Part shown: piece by piece, positions 35,475 to 44,059 of the stretch | How positions within the stretch are numbered: position 1 is the first letter of the stretch | Layout of the letters: the number at the start of each line of letters is the position of its first letter | Assembly: GCA_023251455.1 (NCBI GenBank) | Contig: JAHEYT010000022.1 | Coordinates: 62,001-126,000 of the forward strand | Length of the DNA: 64,000 nt | Source: Bacteroidota bacterium | Lineage (GTDB): Bacteria; Bacteroidota; Bacteroidia; Bacteroidales; Prolixibacteraceae | Reading direction: 5' to 3' | Notes under the pieces: model-generated | Told to the model about the DNA's origin: nothing | Seen by the model: only the letters and a program-made list of their open reading frames with translations | Databases searched by the model: none | Position numbers and translations under genes: made by a program

Positions 35475-36131
35475 TTAATTTTGAGTTAATGGAGCTGAAG
35501 CAGGTTGCCCTTTAAGTGCAGCTTCAACCATACCCTGCTCCATCCAATTGATGTCAACTAGAATGTACCGAGCAATTCCAACAATCGACATTTCGTCGAT
35601 AATGTCAACAAAATCTTTGTATTTTGCTGTTTTGTAGAACTTGATCAATACGATAGGACCAGTATCATCATCCTTTTTAAGTAGCTTGATAGCATTTGCC
35701 AAGGAATCTTGTTTGATATTTAACTTACCGGTTATCACATCTTGTTGGAACTGTTCAATCTTTTTAAAGAGAGCCCGGTTTCTATCCAATAACACTTCCC
35801 TGATTCCTTTATCACTAAAATCGGTAACCTGTAAAGGCATACCAGCTTCAGCTTTTCCCGGATACCAGAAAACTTTGGAATCAGGACCCAAAATAATGTT
35901 AAGTGTACGGCTATCAGCAATTTTTGGCGGTTCTACTTTTTCGTTTTTCTTGATTTTTTCAGGCAAAACGATATCCATAACCTTAGGCTTGCTAAAAGCT
36001 CCAACAAGCATGAAGAACGTCAACAGCAGACACATAAGGTCAACCATTGGTGTCATGTCCATGTGGGGATTGCCCTTCTTTGGGCGTTTTTTCCCACCTT
36101 TTCCTTTTTCTTCGTGTATAATCTCAGCCAT
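35475..36131 (-). CDS. exbD: ExbD/TolR family protein (second copy)
   Basis: 218 residues. Cytoplasmic basic N-terminus, then the conserved DMTPMVDLMCLLLTFFMLV (about 24-43), whose Asp carries protons in the ExbB/ExbD motor. The rest is periplasmic and longer than E. coli ExbD, typical of Bacteroidota. The first half (PHMDMTPMVDL) is nearly identical in pattern to the upstream copy. Between the copies only 4 bp remain, and 12 bp to tonB. The two paralogues may form a heteromeric stator or serve different TonB complexes. Confidence 0.94.
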   Translation of the reverse strand: MAEIIHEEKGKGGKKRPKKGNPHMDMTPMVDLMCLLLTFFMLVGAFSKPKVMDIVLPEKIKKNEKVEPPKIADSRTLNIILGPDSKVFWYPGKAEAGMPLQVTDFSDKGIREVLLDRNRALFKKIEQFQQDVITGKLNIKQDSLANAIKLLKKDDDTGPIVLIKFYKTAKYKDFVDIIDEMSIVGIARYILVDINWMEQGMVEAALKGQPASAPLTQN

Positions 36132-36135
36132 AATA

Positions 36136-36774
36136 CTACTTTTTAGCGTCAGTTAGTTCAACCTTAACTGCTTCAAGGTTAGTGATCAGGCTAAACCTGT
36201 TGACATTATAATCCTGAAGAACATTCAGTACTTTTTTAACAATAGGGTATTCTACATTTGAATCACCTTTGATCATAGCCTGAACGGCAGGATTTATCTG
36301 GCGGGTATAAAGCACCCAATAACCAAACTGATTATCAATAGAATCGTGCGGAATACCTTTTTCTAACGAAGCTCTAACTTTAGTATCATTGGTACCAAGG
36401 AATTTCTTCATGTCATGTATTGATACACCGAAGGAAGAACCATATTTTTCAAACATCCGCAGTTCCTGCGGGGTGAATACAATATTATATCTCTTTCCCA
36501 TTTCCTGAAGGATTTTAGGTCTGAAATGTAAAATAGTATCCGGTCCATTGTCCACATTGAAAAACACCCTGTTATCCTCAGACAGCACTACTGTCATAAT
36601 GTTAGCCATCGGGGAGGGTTTTTCAGATACAGAAAACGGAGTATCAACAGGAGCCGGTTCTTGTGGTACAAGAACTGCAGTCAACATAAAGAATGTTAAC
36701 AACAGCGAAAATAAATCCACCATGGGCGTCATGTCGATATGGGGCGACTTGGTTGGTAATTTAATCTTTGGCAT
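36136..36774 (-). CDS. exbD: ExbD/TolR family protein (first copy)
   Basis: 212 residues with the same plan: SPHIDMTPMVDLFSLLLTFFMLTAVLVPQ near the N-terminus, containing the essential membrane Asp, then a periplasmic domain of about 160 residues. This copy is diverged from the second in the periplasmic part, so the pair is an old duplication rather than a recent one. Located between exbB (46 bp upstream) and the second exbD. Confidence 0.94.
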   Translation of the reverse strand: MPKIKLPTKSPHIDMTPMVDLFSLLLTFFMLTAVLVPQEPAPVDTPFSVSEKPSPMANIMTVVLSEDNRVFFNVDNGPDTILHFRPKILQEMGKRYNIVFTPQELRMFEKYGSSFGVSIHDMKKFLGTNDTKVRASLEKGIPHDSIDNQFGYWVLYTRQINPAVQAMIKGDSNVEYPIVKKVLNVLQDYNVNRFSLITNLEAVKVELTDAKK

Positions 36775-36820
36775 GCGATAATTTTAATTTTTAAATGAAC
36801 CAAAAGAATTAAACCCAGAC

Positions 36821-37636
36821 TTATTTTCTGATTGAGGCGGCAAAGGTCTGAGTAAGGCTAAATCCAGCCTCATCAATCTTGAAAGTATAACCGTCAATTT
36901 TTGATGAGAAATAATTAAAGGCGATAATAGCAAATGTTGAACCAGAGATACCAAAAGCAGTATTGATCAAAGCTTCAGAAATACCGGCTGACAATGCAAG
37001 AGCATCAGGAGCACCAGATTGAGCAAGTGCAGAGAATGCCTTGATCATACCAATTACAGTTCCGATCAAACCGATCAATACCGAGATCGAAGCAAGGGTA
37101 GAAAGGATAACCATGTTTTTTGACAACATTGGTAATTCTAATGCAGAAGCTTCTTCCAAAGCCTGTTTCATTGAAGTAATTTTTTGATCTTTTTCCAAAG
37201 TTTTGTCGCTTTCAAGATCTCTGTAACGTTCCAAACCTGCTTTGGTTACATTAGCCAAAGAACCTTTTTGTGTATCACAAGCTTTAATAGCATCTTCGAT
37301 TTTATCTTTAGCTGTCAAAGTTTGGATATTTGCTACAAAAGCATCCAAATTACCTTTTCCCTGTGCTTTTTTCAATGTAATGAAACGTTCCATTACGAAA
37401 ATCAAAAGAACTAAGATACAAGTCATCAAAACAGGAACAATTGCTCCCCCTTTGTAAAGCATACCCATGTAGTTACCAGGTAGTGGGTGTCCTTTTGGAT
37501 TTCCACCTTCAAAGTTTACTGGATCACCCATGAGATTGGTGAAAAGTAAATACGCAACCAAAAATGCAACAAGTATTGCAACTGAAGCAAAAGCAGATTC
37601 AAACTTACTTTTGAATGATGAAGAATTTTTACTCAT
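36821..37636 (-). CDS. exbB: MotA/TolQ/ExbB proton channel protein
   Basis: 271 residues. It has an N-terminal helix (FASVAILVAFLVAYLLFT), a second helix (GGAIVPVLMTCILVLLIFVMERF, about 62-85), a cytoplasmic loop, and two more helices in the conserved MotA/ExbB domain (LSTLASISVLIGLIGTVIGMIKAF and LINTAFGISGSTFAIIAFNYF). It forms the pentameric channel that holds ExbD and energises TonB. The extra N-terminal helix is common in Bacteroidota. The operon order here is PstS-like, TPR, exbB, exbD, exbD, tonB. Confidence 0.95.
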   Translation of the reverse strand: MSKNSSSFKSKFESAFASVAILVAFLVAYLLFTNLMGDPVNFEGGNPKGHPLPGNYMGMLYKGGAIVPVLMTCILVLLIFVMERFITLKKAQGKGNLDAFVANIQTLTAKDKIEDAIKACDTQKGSLANVTKAGLERYRDLESDKTLEKDQKITSMKQALEEASALELPMLSKNMVILSTLASISVLIGLIGTVIGMIKAFSALAQSGAPDALALSAGISEALINTAFGISGSTFAIIAFNYFSSKIDGYTFKIDEAGFSLTQTFAASIRK

Positions 37637-37706
37637 TTTTTAATAGTTTTTGTGGTTAAATAATTATTGATGAATCTCTATTGTTATTTTGTTGATTCCT
37701 AATCCA

Positions 37707-39902
37707 TTACTTACTCAGGGTGGCATTATAAACCCTGCTTTTTGTTATTGTTACTTCCTTTGTAGTATAGCCTTTAGCGCTAATCACAAGTGTTGCAGAA
37801 GCTTCAGGCATCGTAAACTTATATTCACCCTTTGCATTTGTCCAGGCTTCAGCTGCTGTATCTTTTACCCTCACAGAAGCACTGGCAATTGGTTGGCCAG
37901 AATCATCTTTAATAACTCCCCTAATTTCATTCGGGTGAGCTTTAGGTGTTGCGCTCGATTGTAAAGCCTGAATGTATTGAATATTAGCTTTAGCAGGACC
38001 ATTATTCGGATCTAAAGCAAGAATCTTATTGTCGTACTCAACAGCTTTGCCATAATCTCCCATTGTCATATACAGCGTATTCATCGAACTTAATGCTTTA
38101 ATCTGAAAATCTTTATTGTTTGGATCAAGATTCAGCATTCTGTTATAATACCCTTTAGCTTCATCATATTTATCTGCCTGAAGCGCATTGTATCCAAGAT
38201 AACGCAACGCGTTAAAAATTTCTTCCGAATATTTAACTGAATCTGTTGCAGCTTTTGCAATCAGTGCAGAAAACTTTTCTTTAGCAAGTCCAAGTTTTGA
38301 ATCCGGATCTTTAGATGCAGCATTGTTGGCAGCCCAAGAATAGCCTGGTATGTAATTAGGGAATTTTTCAGACATTTCATTAAATATGACTTCCGCATCA
38401 TCGAAATTTTTTCCCTGATAGTAAGCTTTCCCAATCTGCAGGTAATTTTCCTCACTATTTTTTCCTTTGGCGATCAATCGTTTCCAATCACGTGCAGCAT
38501 CAGAATAATGTCTGTGATTGTAATGATTTCTGGCTTTTTCCTGAATTAAATTAGCATCCTCATCACCGAAGGTAATTGCTTTTTCGTATGCCTCGTAGGC
38601 TTTGGCAAGTTCTTTTTCTGTAGCATCGATACTACTTTGAAGTGCTGCAACTTTTGCAACATATGGTTCTTCTGCAACCTTTTCTTTCTCTTTTGCAGGA
38701 CCTTTTAAATCTTCGTTTTTTTCCTTCACCTTAGCTAACTCAGCATTTGCTTTATCTAACTCAGCCAACGTTTTTGAATAATTATCATTCTTCTTAATAA
38801 TGATGCGGGCGTAATAGATGTAATCCTTTTTCAGGATTCGGTCGGCTGGAAGATTTGCGAACAAATTATCCATATATTTAAGAGCTGCTGCATAATTTCC
38901 CTGCTCATAGCTTGAATATCCGGCAATACGGTTAAGATATACTCTTGATTTATCAACAGCGAAGATGTCTTCAACATTCTTAATTACATCAGCATAATTC
39001 TTTGAATAAAAAAGTGCATTCACGTAACGAATTTTTGCTGGAATGTTCTGATTGGTTAAGGTCAGATATGTTTCAAAAAATTCTTTTGATTCTTTAAATC
39101 TTCCGGCTAACGAATAAAGTTGCCCTAGTTCACGGTAGGCTGGTGCATAATTTTTATCCAATGCAATAGCTTGTTCGTAGTAAGGAATAGCTGCCATCAA
39201 ATTTCGGCCTTTATAATAGATATAACCGATTTTCATATTGGCAATAGGCGAATTAGGCTCGATATACTGGGCTGAATTATAGTTTTTAATGGCTAAAGAA
39301 CCATTGTTAACTAACAGATAAATATCACCTGCAATGATATAGATGACACTATTTTTCGGATCAATGGCAATTGCTTCACGAATTAAAGGTAAAGCAGATG
39401 TTGTATCCACATTTTCGAATACGATGTACGACTCGGCTAATTTTGCCAATGTTAAAGCGTAATCAGCTGCGTTTGGAACTTTAGTGACCTTTTTGTACGG
39501 AAGCAAAAAGCTTTTTGCTTTCTGTCTCATCTGTACGGCAGTAGGCTGATCTCCAAGATAAGCGGCTACTTTTGCCAAACCCACATAATTGAAAGGATCA
39601 TTCGCATTCAATGAAATACCCTTTTCAAATTGTTGTTTTGCTTCGGCTGCAACTACTTTCAGTGAGTTCGATATAGTATCGGAAAAGAAATTCAACAAAG
39701 TATTCTCTCCAAGTCGGTAGTAAATTTTACTATCGGGAGATTTTTTTGCCAGATCCTGAAGAATCTGATCAGCTTTGTCGTATTGCTCATTGTTCATCGC
39801 TCTAACCGCTTCATCCAATGTCTGTGCTCTTAATCCTGCGACACTGCACATTAAAAGCAGTGCCAGAATTAAAGAAGTTTTTCTAAATATACGATTGATC
39901 AT
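37707..39902 (-). CDS. Secreted TPR protein with C-terminal carboxypeptidase-regulatory-like domain
   Basis: 731 residues. A signal peptide ends near 27 (VAGLRAQ). About ten TPR units follow from 28 to 660 (for example IANMKIGYIYYKGRNLMAAIPYYEQAIALD and APAYRELGQLYSLAGRFKESKEFF), broken by a Lys/Glu-rich coiled-coil insert at about 370-430. The last 80 residues (IRGVIKDDSGQPIASASVRVKDT, then GEYKFTMPEASATLVISAKGYTTKEVTI) form a carboxypeptidase D-regulatory-like beta-sandwich. It is located in the periplasm or attached to the outer membrane. The position before exbB suggests a scaffold for the TonB apparatus, but no function is proven. Confidence 0.88.
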   Translation of the reverse strand: MINRIFRKTSLILALLLMCSVAGLRAQTLDEAVRAMNNEQYDKADQILQDLAKKSPDSKIYYRLGENTLLNFFSDTISNSLKVVAAEAKQQFEKGISLNANDPFNYVGLAKVAAYLGDQPTAVQMRQKAKSFLLPYKKVTKVPNAADYALTLAKLAESYIVFENVDTTSALPLIREAIAIDPKNSVIYIIAGDIYLLVNNGSLAIKNYNSAQYIEPNSPIANMKIGYIYYKGRNLMAAIPYYEQAIALDKNYAPAYRELGQLYSLAGRFKESKEFFETYLTLTNQNIPAKIRYVNALFYSKNYADVIKNVEDIFAVDKSRVYLNRIAGYSSYEQGNYAAALKYMDNLFANLPADRILKKDYIYYARIIIKKNDNYSKTLAELDKANAELAKVKEKNEDLKGPAKEKEKVAEEPYVAKVAALQSSIDATEKELAKAYEAYEKAITFGDEDANLIQEKARNHYNHRHYSDAARDWKRLIAKGKNSEENYLQIGKAYYQGKNFDDAEVIFNEMSEKFPNYIPGYSWAANNAASKDPDSKLGLAKEKFSALIAKAATDSVKYSEEIFNALRYLGYNALQADKYDEAKGYYNRMLNLDPNNKDFQIKALSSMNTLYMTMGDYGKAVEYDNKILALDPNNGPAKANIQYIQALQSSATPKAHPNEIRGVIKDDSGQPIASASVRVKDTAAEAWTNAKGEYKFTMPEASATLVISAKGYTTKEVTITKSRVYNATLSK

Positions 39903-39920
39903 ATCAGTTTATATTAAAAG

Positions 39921-40889
39921 TTATTTTTTGAATTGTATTAATCGAATAGGCATTGTTGCAGGCACTAAACCAGCCTTAAGCACAATTCGCTGTCCCTGCT
40001 CTGAAGAAAACCAACTTATAAATCCGGATCCAAGGCCTGAAAATGATTCTCTCGAAACAAGATTAATTTTTCGGGTAAAGGGGTAGCTTTTATCGTAAAT
40101 CGATCCCTGATCAGGAAGCGAATAGGTTCCGGCATTAAGATATTTGTGAGAAACTGCAACAATTTTTACTTTATCAGTAAATGAACGACTGACTGAATCT
40201 TCCCTGTCACAAATCCAGTTGACACTTACCAATCCAATTGCACCATTATTTTTGCTAACGTAATCAATTACTTCTTCATTACTCTTGACGGAATAAAAAT
40301 TGGGAGGTAATGATCCGTCAAGTTTAAATTCTTCCTTGAAATAACGAATGTTGGTCGATTTTTCATCGTCGAAAACAATCGATATTTTCCCAAATTTCGA
40401 AGAGGAATCAAGGTCGCTCCAGTCGGCCAACTTACCAGTAAACAGATCGTTGACATTCTGATAAGTGAATAGAGAATCTTTATTTTCCTTGTTGATCACA
40501 AGCGCTATCGCATCAAAAGCAACATTTGTAGTTCGAACAACGACTTGTGTATTTAAGAGTAATTCTTTTTGTTCTGCGGAAGGTTCCCAGGCCGTAACTA
40601 CAACCTTTACCGAATCATTAAAGAAAGCGGTAATGATGTCTGGTTCTGAAACATATTTGGGAGTTATATGTGCGTAATTGTACAAACCAGTAAATGTGGC
40701 AATTTCGGCATCAACAATTGGCTTAAAAGAAGCATCAGCTATTATGCTGATATTTCCTCTTGTAGGCGTCTCATCAATCTTAGCGGCATTGCGATTGGAA
40801 CATTGTATTCCAGTCAACAATATAATCAATACACAACTGATTACTAATATGATCGACCTCAAAGGCTTGTATGATCCAAACGTTTTCAT
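39921..40889 (-). CDS. PstS-like periplasmic substrate-binding lipoprotein
   Basis: 322 residues. The N-terminal helix IILVISCVLIILLTGIQC is a lipoprotein signal (Cys30). The mature part has the two-lobed PstS-like fold: ISIIADASFKPIVDAEIATF, KVVVTAWEPSAEQKELLL, and DDEKSTNIRYFKEEF, NNGAIGLVSVNWI. Homologues bind phosphate or a related oxyanion. No ABC transporter genes (pstCAB) are present, and the gene lies 18 bp upstream of the TPR gene in the ton operon. It may be a sensor or a surface binding protein for TonB-linked uptake. Confidence 0.85.
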   Translation of the reverse strand: MKTFGSYKPLRSIILVISCVLIILLTGIQCSNRNAAKIDETPTRGNISIIADASFKPIVDAEIATFTGLYNYAHITPKYVSEPDIITAFFNDSVKVVVTAWEPSAEQKELLLNTQVVVRTTNVAFDAIALVINKENKDSLFTYQNVNDLFTGKLADWSDLDSSSKFGKISIVFDDEKSTNIRYFKEEFKLDGSLPPNFYSVKSNEEVIDYVSKNNGAIGLVSVNWICDREDSVSRSFTDKVKIVAVSHKYLNAGTYSLPDQGSIYDKSYPFTRKINLVSRESFSGLGSGFISWFSSEQGQRIVLKAGLVPATMPIRLIQFKK

Positions 40890-41433
40890 TTATACTCTAA
40901 ACAAAGGTTGAAAATTCGCTGCAATAATAATAAATCAAATTCGTTATAGGGCAAAAAAATACAACATTCTTAAATATTTTTTTTTCTAAACCCCTTTGAA
41001 TTTTGAATAAAAACACTATAAAACGCTATCAAAAATTAAGATTTAATTCAAATAAAGTTAACATTTAATAGCAGATATCTTTCGTATGTTAATTTTAAAA
41101 CAACAATTATACCAGACTAGCGATTCCGGACACCAATTTTTGAACATTTTTGCACTTGCCAGATTATCAGAACACTAACACACAATCAACATGTTCTCAT
41201 TGCGTCATTCAGACGCTCTCGTCCGGTTGGGCATAGTGAATGGCAAACGCATATCATTCATCCTGATTGTTCTGTACGAAGAACTAAATTTATGATCTGC
41301 TAATTTGCCTGAGAACGTTAAAAACTTATTTAACGAGCTTTTTCAGCTCGTTAAGGATTTCATATTGAAATATTTTGACTTGATATGTCATCGTCGGTGG
41401 TAACCGATCTAATAATTGAAAGAATCTGGAAGA
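40890..41433. other. 544-bp intergenic region upstream of the ton operon
   Basis: The right part holds a terminator (41330-41354) for the small membrane gene. The left part is very AT-rich and should contain the ton operon promoter. No tRNA, repeat copy or credible small gene was seen in 41060-41320. Confidence 0.5.
41330..41354 (-). terminator. Intrinsic terminator of the small membrane protein gene
   Basis: TTAACGAGCT pairs with AGCTCGTTAA (10 bp, loop TTTTC or similar); the minus strand continues with AAATAAGTTTTTA. Confidence 0.7.
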
Positions 41434-41661
41434 TTATTCTTCGTCTCTTTCGAAAAAATTTTCTTTAATCCTGCGGAAAGAACCAACAGCACGATAAACC
41501 CCGTAGAGTAAAAACGGAATTGCAAACATTGTTCTAAGAGTAATGTCGATATAACTGAACATCGTTGAAAAAAGTAAAATGTAAGCCAAACCCAGGTAAA
41601 AAAAGACCATTGCTGTTCCAAAGATGGTCATTACTTGATCATATACTCTTCTGCTGCTCAT
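41434..41661 (-). CDS. Small two-helix membrane protein, unknown function
   Basis: 75 residues with two hydrophobic segments (VMTIFGTAMVFFYLGLAYILLF, about 10-31, and ITLRTMFAIPFLLYGVYRAV, about 40-59) and a charged C-terminus FRRIKENFFERDEE. The ATG (MSSRRVYDQ) is preceded by A/T-rich sequence and the gene has its own terminator. Such proteins occur widely in Bacteroidota and are sometimes found next to ton-linked PstS genes; no function is assigned. Confidence 0.72.
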   Translation of the reverse strand: MSSRRVYDQVMTIFGTAMVFFYLGLAYILLFSTMFSYIDITLRTMFAIPFLLYGVYRAVGSFRRIKENFFERDEE

Positions 41662-41721
41662 TTCTAAAATTTTTGTTTGCGCAAAGATATATAAATTTGC
41701 AAAAAACGAATGGCGTCAAAA

Positions 41722-41819
41722 CCGAAGTCGCTATGTTTTATAATGTGTTTCTGACACTAAAATCAAAAATTTACTTCATTTCTAAAGGGTAATTTTTGAT
41801 TTTTCAGTGCGACTTCCGG
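41722..41819. repeat. Compound inverted repeat
   Basis: Outer arms CCGAAGTCGC (41722-41731) and GCGACTTCCGG (41809-41819), inner arms CACTAAAATCAAAAATT (41755-41771) and AATTTTTGATTTTTCAGTG (41791-41809). It could form a long hairpin. It lies in the 488-bp gap between divergent genes; the rest of that gap (to 42149) has no feature I can support. Confidence 0.6.
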
Positions 41820-42149
41820 CCAGGTCAAGAGTTCGGGATAGAACTTTAAATTTCCAAAACTCCATCTCCTGAATCAATGTGCGCATCAAGAAAATTAAGA
41901 GTTATAAAAGCGTTCCTCTAAATCCACATGCGGCAAAGATTAGGGATGTACCTTAATTTTGTCCGGAATCGGATTGCATACCACAGCGAACTTTCGCATG
42001 AACAGAAAGTTAGAACCGAGTATTTTATTTATATTCACAGCATAAAACCGAACTACATGCAACGAGCCCTAAGCATCATTTTCCCGCAAACGGTGATGAT
42101 ACGGCGGATGGCGAGTTCCATGTCAATTAAAAAACTAATTAATAGACAC

Positions 42150-42617
42150 ATGAAAAAACTTATTTATTTACTTGCATTTTCAATGCTTTCCATTGCCACC
42201 ATGGGCGAGGGAATTAATTTTTCAGGCACATGGAAACTGAACAACGAAAAAAGTATCTTATTCGATCAGTTCAGCCTGGCGCCAACCCAGATTATTGTAA
42301 CTCAAACCGCCGATACGTTGGTGGTTGAAAAACATGGAAGTTTCCAGGGTACGGAATACGTGACCAAAGACAAGATTAGTCTCGATGGAAAGGAATGTGT
42401 TAATAGTGGTTTCATGGGCAGTAAAAAAACATCAACCGCAGTTTGGGCGGAAGACGGAAAATCACTGACCATTTCGAGTAAAATGCCTACACAAGATCAG
42501 GGTGAAGCTACCATGGTTGAAGTTTTCCTGATGGAAGAACCCAACCTGAAAGTGTTATTCAATGCGGCATCGTCGATGGGCGAGATGGCAGAAATATACC
42601 TGCTCGACAAACAATAA
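42150..42617 (+). CDS. Small secreted lipocalin-like protein, unknown function
   Basis: 155 residues from the ATG at 42150 (MKKLIYLLAFSMLSIATMGEG, a clear signal peptide). The frame is open 222 bp further upstream, but that stretch has no coding character. The mature part INFSGTWKLNNEKS, then VTQTADTLVVEKHG, LDGKECVNSGFMGSKKTSTAVWAEDGKSLTISSKM suggests a small beta-barrel like those of lipocalin-like secreted proteins. Export to the periplasm is expected. It ends in a terminator at 42652-42683. Confidence 0.78.
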   Translation: MKKLIYLLAFSMLSIATMGEGINFSGTWKLNNEKSILFDQFSLAPTQIIVTQTADTLVVEKHGSFQGTEYVTKDKISLDGKECVNSGFMGSKKTSTAVWAEDGKSLTISSKMPTQDQGEATMVEVFLMEEPNLKVLFNAASSMGEMAEIYLLDKQ

Positions 42618-42651
42618 ACCTGCCGGACCTTCACTGGCCTGAAAACGTATT

Positions 42652-42683
42652 AAAATACCGGATGACCTGTTGTCCGGTATTTT
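42652..42683 (+). terminator. Intrinsic terminator
   Basis: AAAATACCGGA pairs with TCCGGTATTTT (11 bp, 10-base loop), followed by TTTG, 35 bp after the lipocalin-like gene. Confidence 0.88.
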
Positions 42684-42750
42684 TTTGCCTGAATTTTTGG
42701 GTGAACTGTATTGTAAGTAGCGGTATAATATAATGTCGTATTTTAAATTC

Positions 42751-42835
42751 ACTCACCCCCAAGCCCGAAGTCTCGGGCTCTGCCCCTCTCTACGCGTAGA
42801 GAGGGGCAGAGCATCGAAGATGCGATGGGGTGAGT
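42751..42835. repeat. Cloverleaf-like palindromic element (REP/MITE type)
   Basis: Outer arms ACTCACCCC (42751-42759) and GGGGTGAGT (42827-42835) enclose three hairpins: AGCCCGA/TCGGGCT (42762-42779), a perfect palindrome of 32-36 bp centred on TACGCGTA (42777-42812), and GCATC/GATGC (42811-42823). Folded as single strand it makes a four-way junction. The 473-bp gap 42618-43090 has otherwise only the terminator, a CCCCCG hairpin near 42922 and the repeat AAATACGGAGTTA at 42901, which recurs at 43988. Confidence 0.85.
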
Positions 42836-43090
42836 CAACAATGTCACTAAAATTTTTGACTCAGAAAAACACAACATTATTTCATTCCTATTACTTACTA
42901 AAATACGGAGTTAAAATGAATGCCCCCGAAATCCCTCCTCAGGCAACACAAACGGGGGACTTTGCATCCTGCAAACCAAGTTCTGATTCGCTCTTTTGAA
43001 AAATATATTTCAGAATTTCTGCAATCGGTCCTCTCCCCTTTCATCGGGAAATCCGCATGGGGAGTTATGAACTGAATCACCCTCTGATTT

Positions 43091-43831
43091 CTAAAGATGT
43101 TTTAGGCTCATATCATTTTTCAGTAGTCTCATTCGGTAAGCATTCATGGCCGTAATTCCCAATTTTTCAATCAGCCTGGAGTTAACCACGAATCCAACAG
43201 GCGCACCTATTAAAGGGATCAGTTGAGCCATCTTTGCAAGGTCGATGTAGTCGCGGTATTCCTGCTGAAAATTTCGCCAGTCGAATTGATGGATATCTTC
43301 CGGAAGGGCTTTACTTTTTGTATCCCAGTCGACCATTTTGAGGTAAATATTTCGCCGGTGTTCGTGACTTGAGAATGCCAGCTCAAAAATATGCAACAGG
43401 TAAACCCTTTCCTTGTAATCGGCCACATTAAATCCATACGTCGACGATATATCGAACAGCAATTTCAGTTTAAGCCCAATTAAGATCGGGAAGTCGGCAA
43501 AACCCATCAATATACCGCCTGCTCCGGTAATTCCACCTTCAACAGCGGCGGTGGTTCTGTAAAATTCTATTCTTTGCTGTACGGCGACTTCACATGCCTG
43601 TAACGATTCGTATGTTAACGATTTGGCAGTAGTATGGGTTGCTCCGAATAAAACTCCCCGTATCATTTGCTTGATGGTTGCTGTTATGGCCTGATGTACT
43701 TTCTCGGGTATCCACGTATTGATTTTTACCTGTACCGCCTTGGATAGCCGGTTAACAAGCGATGGCCGCTGAAGCATTTGCTTTTGCCAGACCGATAATT
43801 CTGAACGTATTTGTTTCTGATAATCATCCAT
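43091..43831 (-). CDS. EcsC family protein
   Basis: 246 residues. The central part VEGGITGAGGILMGFADFPILIGLKLKLLFDISSTYGFNV (about 95-135) is the hydrophobic EcsC signature, followed by YLLHIFELAFSS and, near the C-terminus, MAQLIPLIGAPVGFVVNSRLIEKLG. EcsC is named from the Bacillus ecs locus, where its function is not resolved; it behaves as a membrane-associated protein. The gene is single and is flanked by copies of a small repeat (CCCCCGAAATC plus TACGGAGTTA) at 42901-42935 and 43889-44003. Confidence 0.88.
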   Translation of the reverse strand: MDDYQKQIRSELSVWQKQMLQRPSLVNRLSKAVQVKINTWIPEKVHQAITATIKQMIRGVLFGATHTTAKSLTYESLQACEVAVQQRIEFYRTTAAVEGGITGAGGILMGFADFPILIGLKLKLLFDISSTYGFNVADYKERVYLLHIFELAFSSHEHRRNIYLKMVDWDTKSKALPEDIHQFDWRNFQQEYRDYIDLAKMAQLIPLIGAPVGFVVNSRLIEKLGITAMNAYRMRLLKNDMSLKHL

Positions 43832-43927
43832 TGGAACCTGTTTCCCGTTTCAGGTCAAAGTTAATGATCCATACATATAATTATATAGGCCCCCGAAATC
43901 TCTCGTTTGGCTGGCTCAAACATGTCC

Positions 43928-43943
43928 GTCACATAAATGTGAC
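43928..43943. repeat. GTCACAT/ATGTGAC inverted repeat
   Basis: A 7-bp perfect inverted repeat with 2-bp centre, part of the longer repeated stretch 43889-44003 lying upstream of the nuclease-helicase gene. It looks like a possible operator of Crp/Fnr type, but this is unproven. Confidence 0.45.
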
Positions 43944-44059
43944 AATTTAATTTCTAATTTTGGGTATGACCGACGTGCACCCTACCGAAATACGGAGTTA
44001 TAATATGAGCCGGATTATAAAAGTTTTTATGCATATTTGCTTAACCATAAAACTAATTA

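Noticed and set aside
41928..42149. N-terminal extension of the lipocalin-like gene
   Set aside because: The stretch has no coding character and the ATG at 42150 begins a textbook signal peptide.
42751..42835. tRNA gene (cloverleaf shape)
   Set aside because: There is no anticodon arm of 5+7, no TTC T-loop and no acceptor-end layout; the central palindrome is far too long.
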